A stretch of DNA of 64,000 nucleotides from Sphingomonas sp. (GTDB taxonomy: Bacteria; Pseudomonadota; Alphaproteobacteria; Sphingomonadales; Sphingomonadaceae). Location: positions 558,001 through 622,000 of the forward strand of contig NZ_JAHBZI010000001.1 in NCBI RefSeq assembly GCF_019635515.1, read 5' to 3'. A program made the translations under genes and the position numbers. Under the pieces are notes generated by a model. The model was not told where the DNA came from. It did no database searches and was given only the letters and a program-made list of their open reading frames with translations. Below are positions 43,397 to 52,107 of this stretch, piece after piece (the first letter of the stretch is position 1; each line of letters starts with the position of its first letter).

Positions 43397-43815
43397 GCGA
43401 CGCGACGCTGGCCGAAACCAAGCCGCTGCCGATACCCGATCCCGAGTCCCAGGCGTTCTGGGACGGCGTGGCGCGTGGCGAGCTGCTGCTTCTCCACTGC
43501 AACAATTGCGGCTACGTGCATTATCACCAGCAATTATACTGCCGACGTTGTTCATCGCCCGATCTCGAGCATCGTGCGGCCAGCGGCAATGGCTTTATCT
43601 ACTCGTTCAGCACCGTCTACCGACCGGCGGGCCCCGCCTTCGCGGCGGAGACGCCATACACCGTCGTGCTCGTCGAACTCGAGGAGGGGCCGCGAATGAT
43701 CTCTTCGCTCGTCGGCGCTGCGCCGGAGGATGTCGATTTCGGCAAGAAGGTGCGCTTCGCTCCGGAAAAAATCACGGACGAAATTTCGCTTCCGCGGTTC
43801 GTTCTCGCGGACTGA
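43393..43815 (+). CDS. DUF35 zinc-ribbon/OB-fold protein
   Basis: 140 residues starting with GTG overlapping the previous stop. The zinc ribbon is complete: C36, C39, C50 and C53 in LHCNNCGYVHYHQQLYCRRC. An OB fold follows (GNGFIYSFSTVYRPAGPAFA, TPYTVVLVELEEGPRMISSL, DFGKKVRFA). In known complexes it binds the CoA portion of substrates and bridges the thiolase-fold dimer to its partner enzyme. Two of its neighbours upstream and downstream act on CoA thioesters. Confidence 0.93.
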   Translation: MSDATLAETKPLPIPDPESQAFWDGVARGELLLLHCNNCGYVHYHQQLYCRRCSSPDLEHRAASGNGFIYSFSTVYRPAGPAFAAETPYTVVLVELEEGPRMISSLVGAAPEDVDFGKKVRFAPEKITDEISLPRFVLAD

Positions 43816-43848
43816 CCCTTTCCACCCGATTCAAAGCAGAGGTTTGCG

Positions 43849-44634
43849 ATGTCCGAAGAAAATTACGTCCTGTTCGATGTCGAAGAGGGCGTGGCGACGA
43901 TAACCCTGAATCGCCCGGAGCGCCGTAATGCGCTGGGGACCGCCGTATTCAAGCGCCTTTACGAGATTCTCGACGAGGTCGAGCGCAACGACGATATTCG
44001 CGTCGCCATCCTGACCGGCAGCGACTGCGGCACCTTCTGCGCCGGCCTTGATCTCAAGGAAGCGGCCGAGCTCCGCGAAACCAAGGGGATCGATATTCTC
44101 GACATTATCGGCGATCCGTCGTTCCCGCGGCTGAGCGAGCTGAAAAAGCCGATGATCGCCGCGATCAACGGCTATGCGCCCGCGGGCGGCATGCTGATGG
44201 TGCAGGCGTGCGATATCCGGGTCGGCCTTGCCGGCGCGCAGCTTGCGATCACTGAGGTCCATCGCGGCCGGGGTTCGCCCTGGGCGGTGTCGTCGCTGTG
44301 GCAGATGCCCTCGCCGGCGCTGCTGGAGCTGATGCTGGTCGGCGATCCGATGCCGATCGAGCGCTTCCACCAGATCGGTTATATCAATTATCTCGAACCG
44401 ACGGTCGAAAAGGTGCTGGAACGGGCCAAGGCGCTGGCGAGGCGGATCGCTGTCGCGGCGCCCTTGTCGGTGGAGGCGGCAAAAGCGTCGATCAAGGCGG
44501 CCGAGGATCTGGTCACTGCGCATGCGCTCAAGGAAGCGAGCCGCCTGCACGACAAGGCGTACAAAAGCGAGGACGCCATCGAGGGGCCCAAGGCGTTCTC
44601 CGAGAAGCGCAAGCCGCAGTGGAAGGGGCGCTGA
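43849..44634 (+). CDS. Enoyl-CoA hydratase/isomerase family protein
   Basis: 261 residues. Typical crotonase features are VATITLNRPERRNALGTAVF, CGTFCAGLDLKEAAEL and INGYAPAGGMLMVQACDIRV. The second half (AITEVHRGRGSPWAVSSLWQ) departs from hydratase consensus, with Glu in ITEV close to the usual acid position, so a hydratase is possible but not certain. It comes 33 nt after the DUF35 gene and 47 nt before a CoA-transferase gene in the right-hand operon (42206-51283). Confidence 0.9.
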   Translation: MSEENYVLFDVEEGVATITLNRPERRNALGTAVFKRLYEILDEVERNDDIRVAILTGSDCGTFCAGLDLKEAAELRETKGIDILDIIGDPSFPRLSELKKPMIAAINGYAPAGGMLMVQACDIRVGLAGAQLAITEVHRGRGSPWAVSSLWQMPSPALLELMLVGDPMPIERFHQIGYINYLEPTVEKVLERAKALARRIAVAAPLSVEAAKASIKAAEDLVTAHALKEASRLHDKAYKSEDAIEGPKAFSEKRKPQWKGR

Positions 44635-44681
44635 GCGGGAATATCCGTCGGCACGAGGCGTAGGGCTGGAGAGTTCGAGTT

Positions 44682-45878
44682 ATGGGTACGGGCGCACTTG
44701 CCGGGCTGAAGGTGATCGATATTTCGACGATCATTGCCGGTGGTCTGGCAAGCTCGATGATGGCCGATCACGGCGCCGACGTCTGCAAGATCGAGATGCC
44801 CGAGGCCGGCGACCCGGCCCGGCACATGCAGCCTTTCAAGCAGGGCGTTTCGCTGTGGCACAAGGTCGCCGGGCGCAACAAGGCGGCTCTGACCCTCAAG
44901 CTCAGCGATCCGCGCGGCGCGGCGATATTGCGCAAAATGGTTGCGTCGGCGGACATCCTCATTGAGAATTTCCGCCCCGGCACATTGGAGAAATGGGGGC
45001 TGGGCTGGGAAGCGCTCAAACAGATCAACCCCCGATTGGTGATGGTTCGGATCAGCGGATTCGGCCAGGACGGTCCCTATGCTGAGCGGCCCGGATTCGG
45101 CACGATCGCGGAAGCGTTCGCCGGGCTGCCGGAGCGCACCGGCTTTCCCGGATTGCCGCCGCTCCTCTCGTCGTTTCCCATGGCCGACAGCGTCGCCGGG
45201 CTGTTCGCGACCTTCTCGGCGATGTTCGCGATCTACAATCGCGATCATGGCACCGGACAAGGGCAGGTCGTCGATATCGGGCTGTACGAGCCGCTGTTCC
45301 GTCTGCTCGAGGACCAGATGGTGCTCCACGATCAGCTTGGGCTGCTCGTCGAGCGCATGGGCAATCGCTCCAATCAGGCCGCGCCGCGCGGCGTCTACCC
45401 GACCAGCGACGGGCGCTGGATCGCGCTGTCGGCATTTTCGGACCGCACCGTCGGACGCCTCCTCAACGTGATTGGGGGAGAAGCGTTGGCGAGCGATGGG
45501 CGGTTCGTCACCAACGAGTTGCGCATCGCCAATGTCGAGGCGCTGGACGCGATCCTTTCGGAATGGACGGCATCCAAGACCGAAGCGGAGGCGTTGCGGA
45601 TCTTCGAGGGCGCCGGCGTCGTCGCGGGCGCGATCTACGATGCCGCCAGGATCGCGTCCGACCCGCACTATCTTCACCGCGAGAATATCGTGACGGTGCA
45701 CGACGAGGGCCTGGGCGAGGTCCGTGTGCCCGGGGTCGTCCCGAAATTCCAGGATACGCCCGGCGAGGTCGCGTTCCTCACCGCGCCGCTCGGGCAGCAC
45801 AACCGCGAACGCTATTGCGGGGAATTCGGGATTTCGGACGCCGAATTCGACCGGCTGGTAGCGGACGGCATCATCTAG
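44682..45878 (+). CDS. CaiB/BaiF family III CoA-transferase
   Basis: 398 residues. The start LAGLKVIDISTIIAGGLASS and GADVCKIEMPEAGDPARHMQ form the CoA-binding fold; WHKVAGRNKAALTLKLSDPR and GFGQDGPYAERPGFGTIAEA match family III. The probable catalytic Asp is in SFPMADSVAGLFATFSA. Other transferases in the block differ at most positions, so it is an old paralogue rather than a recent duplicate. It precedes an ACAD and an acyl-CoA ligase, pointing to activation of an acid ahead of a round of beta-oxidation. Confidence 0.92.
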   Translation: MGTGALAGLKVIDISTIIAGGLASSMMADHGADVCKIEMPEAGDPARHMQPFKQGVSLWHKVAGRNKAALTLKLSDPRGAAILRKMVASADILIENFRPGTLEKWGLGWEALKQINPRLVMVRISGFGQDGPYAERPGFGTIAEAFAGLPERTGFPGLPPLLSSFPMADSVAGLFATFSAMFAIYNRDHGTGQGQVVDIGLYEPLFRLLEDQMVLHDQLGLLVERMGNRSNQAAPRGVYPTSDGRWIALSAFSDRTVGRLLNVIGGEALASDGRFVTNELRIANVEALDAILSEWTASKTEAEALRIFEGAGVVAGAIYDAARIASDPHYLHRENIVTVHDEGLGEVRVPGVVPKFQDTPGEVAFLTAPLGQHNRERYCGEFGISDAEFDRLVADGII

Positions 45879-45895
45879 ATTTCAGGCGAACGCAC

Positions 45896-47068
45896 ATGGA
45901 ATTCGAATTCAACGAGATTCAGCAATCGGTCCGCGACGGTGTCGCGCGCATCTGCGAGCGCTTTCCCGATTCCTATTGGCTGGAAAAGGACGAGAAGCAC
46001 GAATTCCCGCACGAGTTCGCCGATATGATCGCCGAGAACGGCTATCTCGGCATTGTCATGCCCGAGGAGTATGGCGGTGCTGGTCTGGGCTATGTCGAGG
46101 CGGCGATCATGATGCAGACGATCGCGGAATCGGGCGGCGGCATGGCCGCATGCTCGTCGATACACGTCAACGTCTTCACGCCCGGCACCATCCTGAAATA
46201 CGCGTCGCACGAGCAGAAGCAGCGCTGGATCGGACGGCTTATCGCCCGCGAGGACCGCGCCGCCTTCGGCGTCACCGAAGCGGACGCCGGGATCGATACT
46301 TCAAGCATCGCGATGAAAGCCGAATGGGACGAGGGCGCGCAGCGCTATATCCTGAGCGGCAAGAAGATCTGGACCTCGGCGGCGCAGACCGCGAACAAGG
46401 TGATGATCCTGGCCCGCACGACACCGGCCGATCAGACCAAGCGCAAGATCGACGGGCTCAGCCTGTTCTATACCGATCTCGATCGCCGATATGCCGAGAT
46501 CCGCGAAATCCCGAAAATGGGACGGGCCGCGGTCGATTCCAACGAAGTGTTCTACGACGGCATGCCCGTGCCGAAGGAAGATCTGATCGGGGAAGAGGGC
46601 AAGGGGCTGTACTACCTCTTCGACAGCCTGAACCGCGAACGGATCCTGGCGGCGGTCGAGGCGGTAGGCCTGGGCCGCGCGGCACTCAGGCGGGCAAGCC
46701 AATATGCGAAGGAGCGGGTCGTGTTCGGCCGACCGATCGGCAAGAACCAGAGCGTCCAGCACGTCATCGCGTCCAACTGGTGTCATCTTGAGGCCGCCAA
46801 CCTGATGGCGTTCAAGGCCGCGTCTCTAGCCGACAGGGGCGAGCCGTGCGGCGCCGAGGCCAATGCCGCGAAGTGGCTCGCCGCCGAGGCAGGATTCGAG
46901 GCGTGCGAACAGGCGATCCTGATCCATGGCGGCATGGGATATGCGCGGGAATATCACGTCGAACGCTATCTGCGCGAGGCACAGATATTTAGGATCGCGC
47001 CGATCCCGCAGTCGCTCGTTCTATCCTATATCGCTGAGCGGGTCTTCGACTTGCCGAAATCGTATTGA
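45896..47068 (+). CDS. Acyl-CoA dehydrogenase
   Basis: A 390-residue ACAD. Key stretches are YLGIVMPEEYGGAGLGYVEA, FGVTEADAGIDTSSIAMKAE, LSGKKIWTSAAQTANKVMIL, YAKERVVFGRPIGKNQSVQH and ILIHGGMGYAREYHVERYLR. The C-terminal FAD-contact segment reads RIAPIPQSLVLSYIAERVF in place of the usual GT-x-EIQ. Introduces a double bond into an acyl-CoA and would use the ETF encoded at 23051-24744. It overlaps or abuts the ligase gene at its 3' end. Confidence 0.92.
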   Translation: MEFEFNEIQQSVRDGVARICERFPDSYWLEKDEKHEFPHEFADMIAENGYLGIVMPEEYGGAGLGYVEAAIMMQTIAESGGGMAACSSIHVNVFTPGTILKYASHEQKQRWIGRLIAREDRAAFGVTEADAGIDTSSIAMKAEWDEGAQRYILSGKKIWTSAAQTANKVMILARTTPADQTKRKIDGLSLFYTDLDRRYAEIREIPKMGRAAVDSNEVFYDGMPVPKEDLIGEEGKGLYYLFDSLNRERILAAVEAVGLGRAALRRASQYAKERVVFGRPIGKNQSVQHVIASNWCHLEAANLMAFKAASLADRGEPCGAEANAAKWLAAEAGFEACEQAILIHGGMGYAREYHVERYLREAQIFRIAPIPQSLVLSYIAERVFDLPKSY

Positions 47069-47079
47069 GCGCTGCCGCG

Positions 47080-48759
47080 ATGCGCCATTTCCCCCATTTC
47101 GAGCCGCATTTTCCGAGATCGCAATGGACGCTGCCGCAGGTGCTCGCGCACCAGGCGCAGGTGCTGGGGGACAAGCCGTTTTTGCAATGGACGGCGGATG
47201 GACAGCCGATCAGCTATGCGGAAGCGGAACGGCGCTCCAACCGCTTCGCCCGCGGGCTCGCGCGGATCGGCGTGGGTTTCGGCGACCGCGTGGTGCTCAT
47301 GCTGCCGAACTCGCTCGATTATGTGTTTGCCTGGTTCGCGATCAACAAGCTCGGCGCGGTCGAGGCGCCGATCAATGTCGCGCTCAAGGGCGCCTTCTTC
47401 GAGCATCAGGCCAATATAAGCGCAGCGTCCACGATCATCATCGACGCCGGCTTTGCCGAGCGGCTTCGGGAAAGCCTGCCGAACATGCCGCGAATAGCGC
47501 GGATCATAGTCTCGGGTGATCCGGGCGCACTCGATCTGCCGAAAGGCTGGCGCGGTGAAGTGTACGCGCTGGCGGACCTGTACGACGCAGACGACAGCGC
47601 GCCCGACGTAAGGGTTCGTCCGCAGGATCTCGCCGCGATCATGTACACCTCGGGCACCACCGGACCGTCCAAAGGCGTGCTGATGCCGCATGCCCAGACC
47701 TATCTCTTTTCGGAGGAAAGCGCGCAGCTCGTCGGGCTGGGGCCGGACGATAGCTATTTCATCGGGCTGCCATTGTTTCACGCCAACGCGCAGTTCCTCT
47801 GCCTCTATCCCTGCATGATCGCGGGCGCGCGATGCGTGCTCTACGACCGGTTCAGCGCCAGCGAATGGCTGAGCCAGGCGCGGAGGTCCGGGGCGACGGT
47901 GACGAACACGCTCGGCGTGATGCTGCCCTTTGTTTACGGGCAGCCGGCGCGGGCGGATGACCGCGAACACGGTGTTCGCCGTGTTTTCTCTGTCCCGGGT
48001 CCGCACGAGAAGGCGGCCGCGTACCGCGAGCGCTTTGGCATCGAGCAGTTTCACGAAGCGTTCGGACAGACCGAGATTTGCCTGCCGTTCATGACCCCGC
48101 CCGATGCCGAGCCGCCGCAAGGATCGTGCGGCTTGCTGGTCGATCAATGGTTCGACGTTCGGCTCGCCGATCCCGAGACCGATGAGGAAGTGGCAGTCGG
48201 CGAGGTCGGAGAACTGCTCGTCCGGCCCAAGCTCCCCTGGACGATCAACGCGGGCTATGCGGCGATGCCGGAGAAGACCGCCGAGGCCTATCGCAACCTG
48301 TGGTTCCACACCGGCGACGGGCTGCGCCGCGATGCCGACGGCTGGTATTATTTTGTCGACCGGTTGAAGGACGCGCTTCGCCGCCGGGGCGAGAATATCT
48401 CTTCCTTCGAAGTGGAGGCGCCGATCCGCCAGCATCCCGCCGTCGCGGATGTGGCCGTCATCGGTGTGCCCGCGGAGGAGGGGGGCGAGGACGAAGTGAA
48501 GGCGTGCGTCGTGCTGCGCAGCGAATTCACGCTCGATCCTGAAGCGCTCGTCGCCTGGTGCGAGGAACGGATGCCGTACTTCGCCGTGCCGCGATATATC
48601 GAGTTCCTCGACAATCTGCCGCGCACCCAGTCCGAGAAAATCCAGAAAGGCGAGTTGCGCGCCGCTGGCGTCACCGACGCCACATGGGATCGGGTCAAAG
48701 CCGGATACCAGCTCAAGGAGGAGCTCGCGCGCAAGCAGAAAAGGGGCGCCGCGCAATGA
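47080..48759 (+). CDS. AMP-forming acyl-CoA ligase (CaiC-like)
   Basis: 559 residues from the ATG at 47080; a TTG overlapping the ACAD stop (47065) is an in-frame alternative. The ANL-family motifs are IMYTSGTTGPSKGVLMPHAQ (ATP/phosphate loop), FGQTEIC (A5), WFHTGDGLRRDADGWYYFVD (A7) and the adenylating Lys in SEKIQKGEL. The closest recognisable group is crotonobetaine/carnitine-CoA ligase. It forms the first CoA thioester from the free acid with ATP; the CaiB-type transferases could then spread CoA among pathway acids. Confidence 0.92.
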   Translation: MRHFPHFEPHFPRSQWTLPQVLAHQAQVLGDKPFLQWTADGQPISYAEAERRSNRFARGLARIGVGFGDRVVLMLPNSLDYVFAWFAINKLGAVEAPINVALKGAFFEHQANISAASTIIIDAGFAERLRESLPNMPRIARIIVSGDPGALDLPKGWRGEVYALADLYDADDSAPDVRVRPQDLAAIMYTSGTTGPSKGVLMPHAQTYLFSEESAQLVGLGPDDSYFIGLPLFHANAQFLCLYPCMIAGARCVLYDRFSASEWLSQARRSGATVTNTLGVMLPFVYGQPARADDREHGVRRVFSVPGPHEKAAAYRERFGIEQFHEAFGQTEICLPFMTPPDAEPPQGSCGLLVDQWFDVRLADPETDEEVAVGEVGELLVRPKLPWTINAGYAAMPEKTAEAYRNLWFHTGDGLRRDADGWYYFVDRLKDALRRRGENISSFEVEAPIRQHPAVADVAVIGVPAEEGGEDEVKACVVLRSEFTLDPEALVAWCEERMPYFAVPRYIEFLDNLPRTQSEKIQKGELRAAGVTDATWDRVKAGYQLKEELARKQKRGAAQ

Positions 48760-49940
48760 CCGCCAAGGCCAAGCAAATCCAGCCTCTGTCAGGCGTGAAG
48801 ATACTCGAATTCGCGACGCTCCTGCCGGGACCGTTCGCCGGCTTGATGCTGGCGGCGGCGGGGGCCGAAGTGATGAAAGTCGAGCGGCCCGAAGGGGACG
48901 AGCTTCGCGGCTATGTGCCGAAAGCCGGCGAGGACAGCCTGTGCTTCGCGCTGTTGAACCGCGGCAAACGCAGTATCGCGATCGACCTGAAGGCACCCGG
49001 CAGCATCGATCGCCTGCGGCCGTTGATCCGCGAGGCGGACGTCGTGATCGAGCAGTTCCGCCCGGGCGTCATGGCGCGGCTGGGGCTGGGTTATGACGCG
49101 CTTCGCGCGATCAATCCGCGGATCATCCTATGCTCGATCACCGGCTTTGGGCAGACCGGCCCCAGGGCCAGAATCGCGGGACATGACCTCAATTACCAGG
49201 CCGAGGCGGGCCTGTTGTCGCTGACCTGTGATCGCGATGGCGTGCCGGTCTTGCCGGCCACGCTGGTCGGAGACATCGGCGCGGGCTCGCTTCCCGCGGT
49301 GCTCAACATCCTGCTTGCGCTGCGCCAGCGGGATTTGACGGGGGAGGGGGCGTGGCTCGATATCGGGATTACCGGGAATCTGCTGACCTTCCCCTATTCC
49401 TATCTCGGCTATGGCCTGGCTCTGGACCAATGGCCCGAGCCGGGTCGCGACCGGCTGACGGGGGCCTCGCCGCGGTACCAGCTCTACCGGACACGCGATG
49501 GCAGATACCTGGCCGCGGCGCCGATCGAGCAGCGCTTCTGGGACAGGTTCTGCGACGCCCTCGATCTGGCGGAAGCACTGCGCGACGATGCGGCTGATCC
49601 GGAAGCGACGCGCCGTGCGATCGGCGATATCATTGCGCGGCAGGATGCCGATCACTGGATCGCGCTGTTCAGCGGAATGGACGTGTGTGTCACGCTGGTG
49701 AAGACGATGCAGGAAGCCGCATCGGATCCCGACACCCGCGCGCTGCCGCCGCTCGCACGCCAGGTCGATACGCCAGAGGGCGCCGTGCCGGGCCTGTACC
49801 TGCCGGTATGCGCCCAGTTCCTGGGAGCCGCCGGCATCGGCGCGCATCCCGCGTTGGGAGAGGATCAGGCCGCGCTTGATCGCTCGCGGCCTGTATTGCG
49901 CGCGATCCGCCGGGGAATGCGCGCCGCTCATACCGGATAA
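48756..49940 (+). CDS. CaiB/BaiF family protein, alpha-methylacyl-CoA racemase-like
   Basis: 394 residues, ATG overlapping the ligase stop. It has the family III start (GVKILEFATLLPGPFAGLML, AEVMKVERPEGDELRG) but also the racemase pair: a His/Asp motif in RIAGHDLNYQAEAG and the Asp of LVGDIGAGSLPAVL, matching the catalytic His and Asp of alpha-methylacyl-CoA racemase. If so, it interconverts 2R- and 2S-methylacyl-CoA so that the (2S)-specific dehydrogenases can act, implying alpha-methyl-branched intermediates. Confidence 0.85.
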   Translation: MTAKAKQIQPLSGVKILEFATLLPGPFAGLMLAAAGAEVMKVERPEGDELRGYVPKAGEDSLCFALLNRGKRSIAIDLKAPGSIDRLRPLIREADVVIEQFRPGVMARLGLGYDALRAINPRIILCSITGFGQTGPRARIAGHDLNYQAEAGLLSLTCDRDGVPVLPATLVGDIGAGSLPAVLNILLALRQRDLTGEGAWLDIGITGNLLTFPYSYLGYGLALDQWPEPGRDRLTGASPRYQLYRTRDGRYLAAAPIEQRFWDRFCDALDLAEALRDDAADPEATRRAIGDIIARQDADHWIALFSGMDVCVTLVKTMQEAASDPDTRALPPLARQVDTPEGAVPGLYLPVCAQFLGAAGIGAHPALGEDQAALDRSRPVLRAIRRGMRAAHTG

Positions 49941-49951
49941 CGGAGATCGTC

Positions 49952-51283
49952 ATGGACGCTGCGAAATCGACCGAAGGCAACGGCTCGATCGTATATTCCT
50001 TCTACGTCGTGGCGATCCTGATGGCGGTCTATGTGCTGTCCTTCATGGACCGCATATTGCTGAGCCTGCTCGTCAAGCCGATCCGGCAGGAGTTTCAGAT
50101 CGGCGACACCGGCATGGGCCTGTTGATGGGTTTCGGGTTCGCCCTGTTCTACACCAGCTTCGGCCTGTTGTTCGGGGCGATCGCCGACCGCTACAATCGC
50201 CGGAACCTGATCCTGGCGGGACTGCTGGGATGGAGCATCGCGACCTGCGGCGGCGGTCTCGCGATGGGCCTCGGCACATTGATGTTCGCGCGCGCCATCG
50301 TCGGGGTCGGGGAGGGTTCGCTTGCGCCCGGCGCCTATTCGACCATCGGCGACCGGTTCTCTCCGGAGCGGCAGGGCCTGGCGATCGGAATTTATTCGAT
50401 GGGCGTCGGCCTTGGCGGGGGCCTGTCGATGGTTTTCGGTGGAGCGCTGGTCCACTGGGCGGGGAATACGAGCGTGACGCTGCCCTTGCTGGGAACGCTT
50501 ACGGGCTGGCGGCTGGCAATGGTGACGATGGGCGCGCTGGGCTTCCCGCTGGCAGCCCTGTTCCTGGCTACGGTGCGGGAGGCTCCGCGCAAGGCCAGGT
50601 CGATCGCTCCGCCGCCATTTTCGGCAGTGCTGCGGATGATGGCGAGGCGCTGGCGCGCTTTTGGTGGCGCCCTTGTCGGCTTCTCCTGCGCGGTCGTTTC
50701 GGTCTACATTCCCTATCTCTGGGTGCCGGCATTGTTCGCGCGGTCCCACGCGATGAATCCGCAGGAGATCGGCGGTGTTCTGGGCGTCGTCCTGATGATC
50801 TCGGGGGTTTGTGGCGTGGTGGGTGCCGGCGCGCTTTCGGACAAGCTGCTCAGCCGCGGCATGGCCGATGCGCCGGTGCGGACGATCTTCTGGGCGGCAC
50901 TCGTCCAGATGCCGATCCTGGGCCTGGCCTATATCGTGCCCGATCGTACCACCGCGCTGGTGCTGCTCGCGATCGGTATGGTGCTGACCAGCGCCTCCAG
51001 CAGTCTTCAGGCGACGGCGCTCACATTGATGACCCCCGGCCAGATGCGCGGGCGCATGATGTCGATCCACCTGCTGGTGATCACCGTCGTCGGTCTCGGC
51101 CTGGCGCCGCTGTTCACCGGCTTGCTCAGTGACCATGTCTTTACGCAGGACAACGGCCTTGGCCGTTCGCTCGCGATGGTCTCGACGATCGCCCTGGCGA
51201 TATGCTGCGTCGCGCTCGCGCTGTCGCGCGCGGCCATTCAGCAGGTCATCGTGGAGAGGCGGGCGGCCGCCGAGGCCGCGTGA
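49952..51283 (+). CDS. MFS transporter
   Basis: A 443-residue 12-helix carrier of the major facilitator superfamily. The first helix region is YVVAILMAVYVLSFMDRILL; the loop 2-3 signature appears as FGAIADRYNRRNLILAGLLG, and GVGEGSLAPGAYSTIGDRFS is typical of the spinster/hexuronate-like organic-anion group. It begins 11 nt after the racemase-like gene and ends the right-hand operon. It may import the substrate or export a by-product; a second carrier of another family is encoded at 29882. Confidence 0.92.
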   Translation: MDAAKSTEGNGSIVYSFYVVAILMAVYVLSFMDRILLSLLVKPIRQEFQIGDTGMGLLMGFGFALFYTSFGLLFGAIADRYNRRNLILAGLLGWSIATCGGGLAMGLGTLMFARAIVGVGEGSLAPGAYSTIGDRFSPERQGLAIGIYSMGVGLGGGLSMVFGGALVHWAGNTSVTLPLLGTLTGWRLAMVTMGALGFPLAALFLATVREAPRKARSIAPPPFSAVLRMMARRWRAFGGALVGFSCAVVSVYIPYLWVPALFARSHAMNPQEIGGVLGVVLMISGVCGVVGAGALSDKLLSRGMADAPVRTIFWAALVQMPILGLAYIVPDRTTALVLLAIGMVLTSASSSLQATALTLMTPGQMRGRMMSIHLLVITVVGLGLAPLFTGLLSDHVFTQDNGLGRSLAMVSTIALAICCVALALSRAAIQQVIVERRAAAEAA

Positions 51284-51301
51284 GCGCGACGCAGAGGACC
51301 G

Positions 51302-52096
51302 TCAAAGCGATGCCAGGATGCGCGCGGCGCGGCGCCTGACCGGCTCGTCGATCATGGTTCCCTCGATTTTCGCGGCACCGCGCGTGGTATCGGTGCCGAC
51401 CACTTGCCTGGCCCAGGCGATTTCCTCCACCGACGGATGGAATGCGCGTGAAACCGCTTCAAGCTGACGCGGGTGAATGCAGAGCTTGCCGGCGAAGCCG
51501 AGGGAACGGGCGCGCCGCGCGTCCTCGAACACGGATGCTTCGTCGTCGATCATCACCGACACCCCGTCGATCGGCGCGGCGATGCCCGCCAGCCGCGAGG
51601 CGATGACGAGTTCCAGGCGAAAGCCGTCGAGGGCGGTATCGGGGCCGATGAAGTCCAGGTCCAGAGCGAAATCCAACGCGCCGAAGGCCAATCGCTTGAC
51701 GTCGGGGTGTTGCGCTACCACGCGCGCCGTGGCGAGGCCTTCCGCGCTCTCGATCAATGCTATAACGGGCTTTGGCCAACTACGCGCGTGAAGTGCGTCC
51801 GCGTCGGCTTTGGGCAGCATAATCGCCGAAGCGGTCGATTGCGCGACCGCAGCGATATCGTGCTCGAACCACGGCGTTTCGGCACCGTTGATCCGGACAA
51901 TCGATCCTTTCGCCTGCCCAAGCCAATCAAAAACGGCGTGCCGCGCAGCGTCTTTGGCGGCCGGTAGCACTGCGTCCTCCAGGTCGAGGACAATCGCCTG
52001 CGCGCCCGATCCCCGCGCCTTCGAGAATCTCTCGGGCCGGTCGCCAGGCACAAAAAGGAGCGTGCGAGCATCAATTTCTGGCGGGCAACCCAACAT
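51302..52096 (-). CDS. CitE/HpcH-family CoA-ester lyase
   Basis: A 264-residue TIM-barrel lyase. Motifs are RTLLFVPGDRPERFSKA, AIVLDLEDAVLPAAKDAAR (metal site), IVRINGAETPWFEHD, VIALIESAEGLA with the metal-binding Glu, and LAFGALDFALDL, GFAGKLCIHPRQLE. Members cleave malyl-, citramalyl- or beta-hydroxy-beta-methyl dicarboxylyl-CoA into smaller units. With the mesaconyl-CoA-hydratase-like enzyme it would complete a citramalyl-CoA-type cleavage. It has its own promoter region with the most perfect operator copy; no clear Shine-Dalgarno sequence precedes the ATG. Confidence 0.9.
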   Translation of the reverse strand: MLGCPPEIDARTLLFVPGDRPERFSKARGSGAQAIVLDLEDAVLPAAKDAARHAVFDWLGQAKGSIVRINGAETPWFEHDIAAVAQSTASAIMLPKADADALHARSWPKPVIALIESAEGLATARVVAQHPDVKRLAFGALDFALDLDFIGPDTALDGFRLELVIASRLAGIAAPIDGVSVMIDDEASVFEDARRARSLGFAGKLCIHPRQLEAVSRAFHPSVEEIAWARQVVGTDTTRGAAKIEGTMIDEPVRRRAARILASL

Positions 52097-52107
52097 ACGA
52101 TAGGCTT

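Noticed and set aside
47026..48996. Minus-strand open frame of 656 codons opposite the acyl-CoA ligase gene
   Set aside because: Antisense of a protein with all ANL motifs; no motif or start signal of its own.
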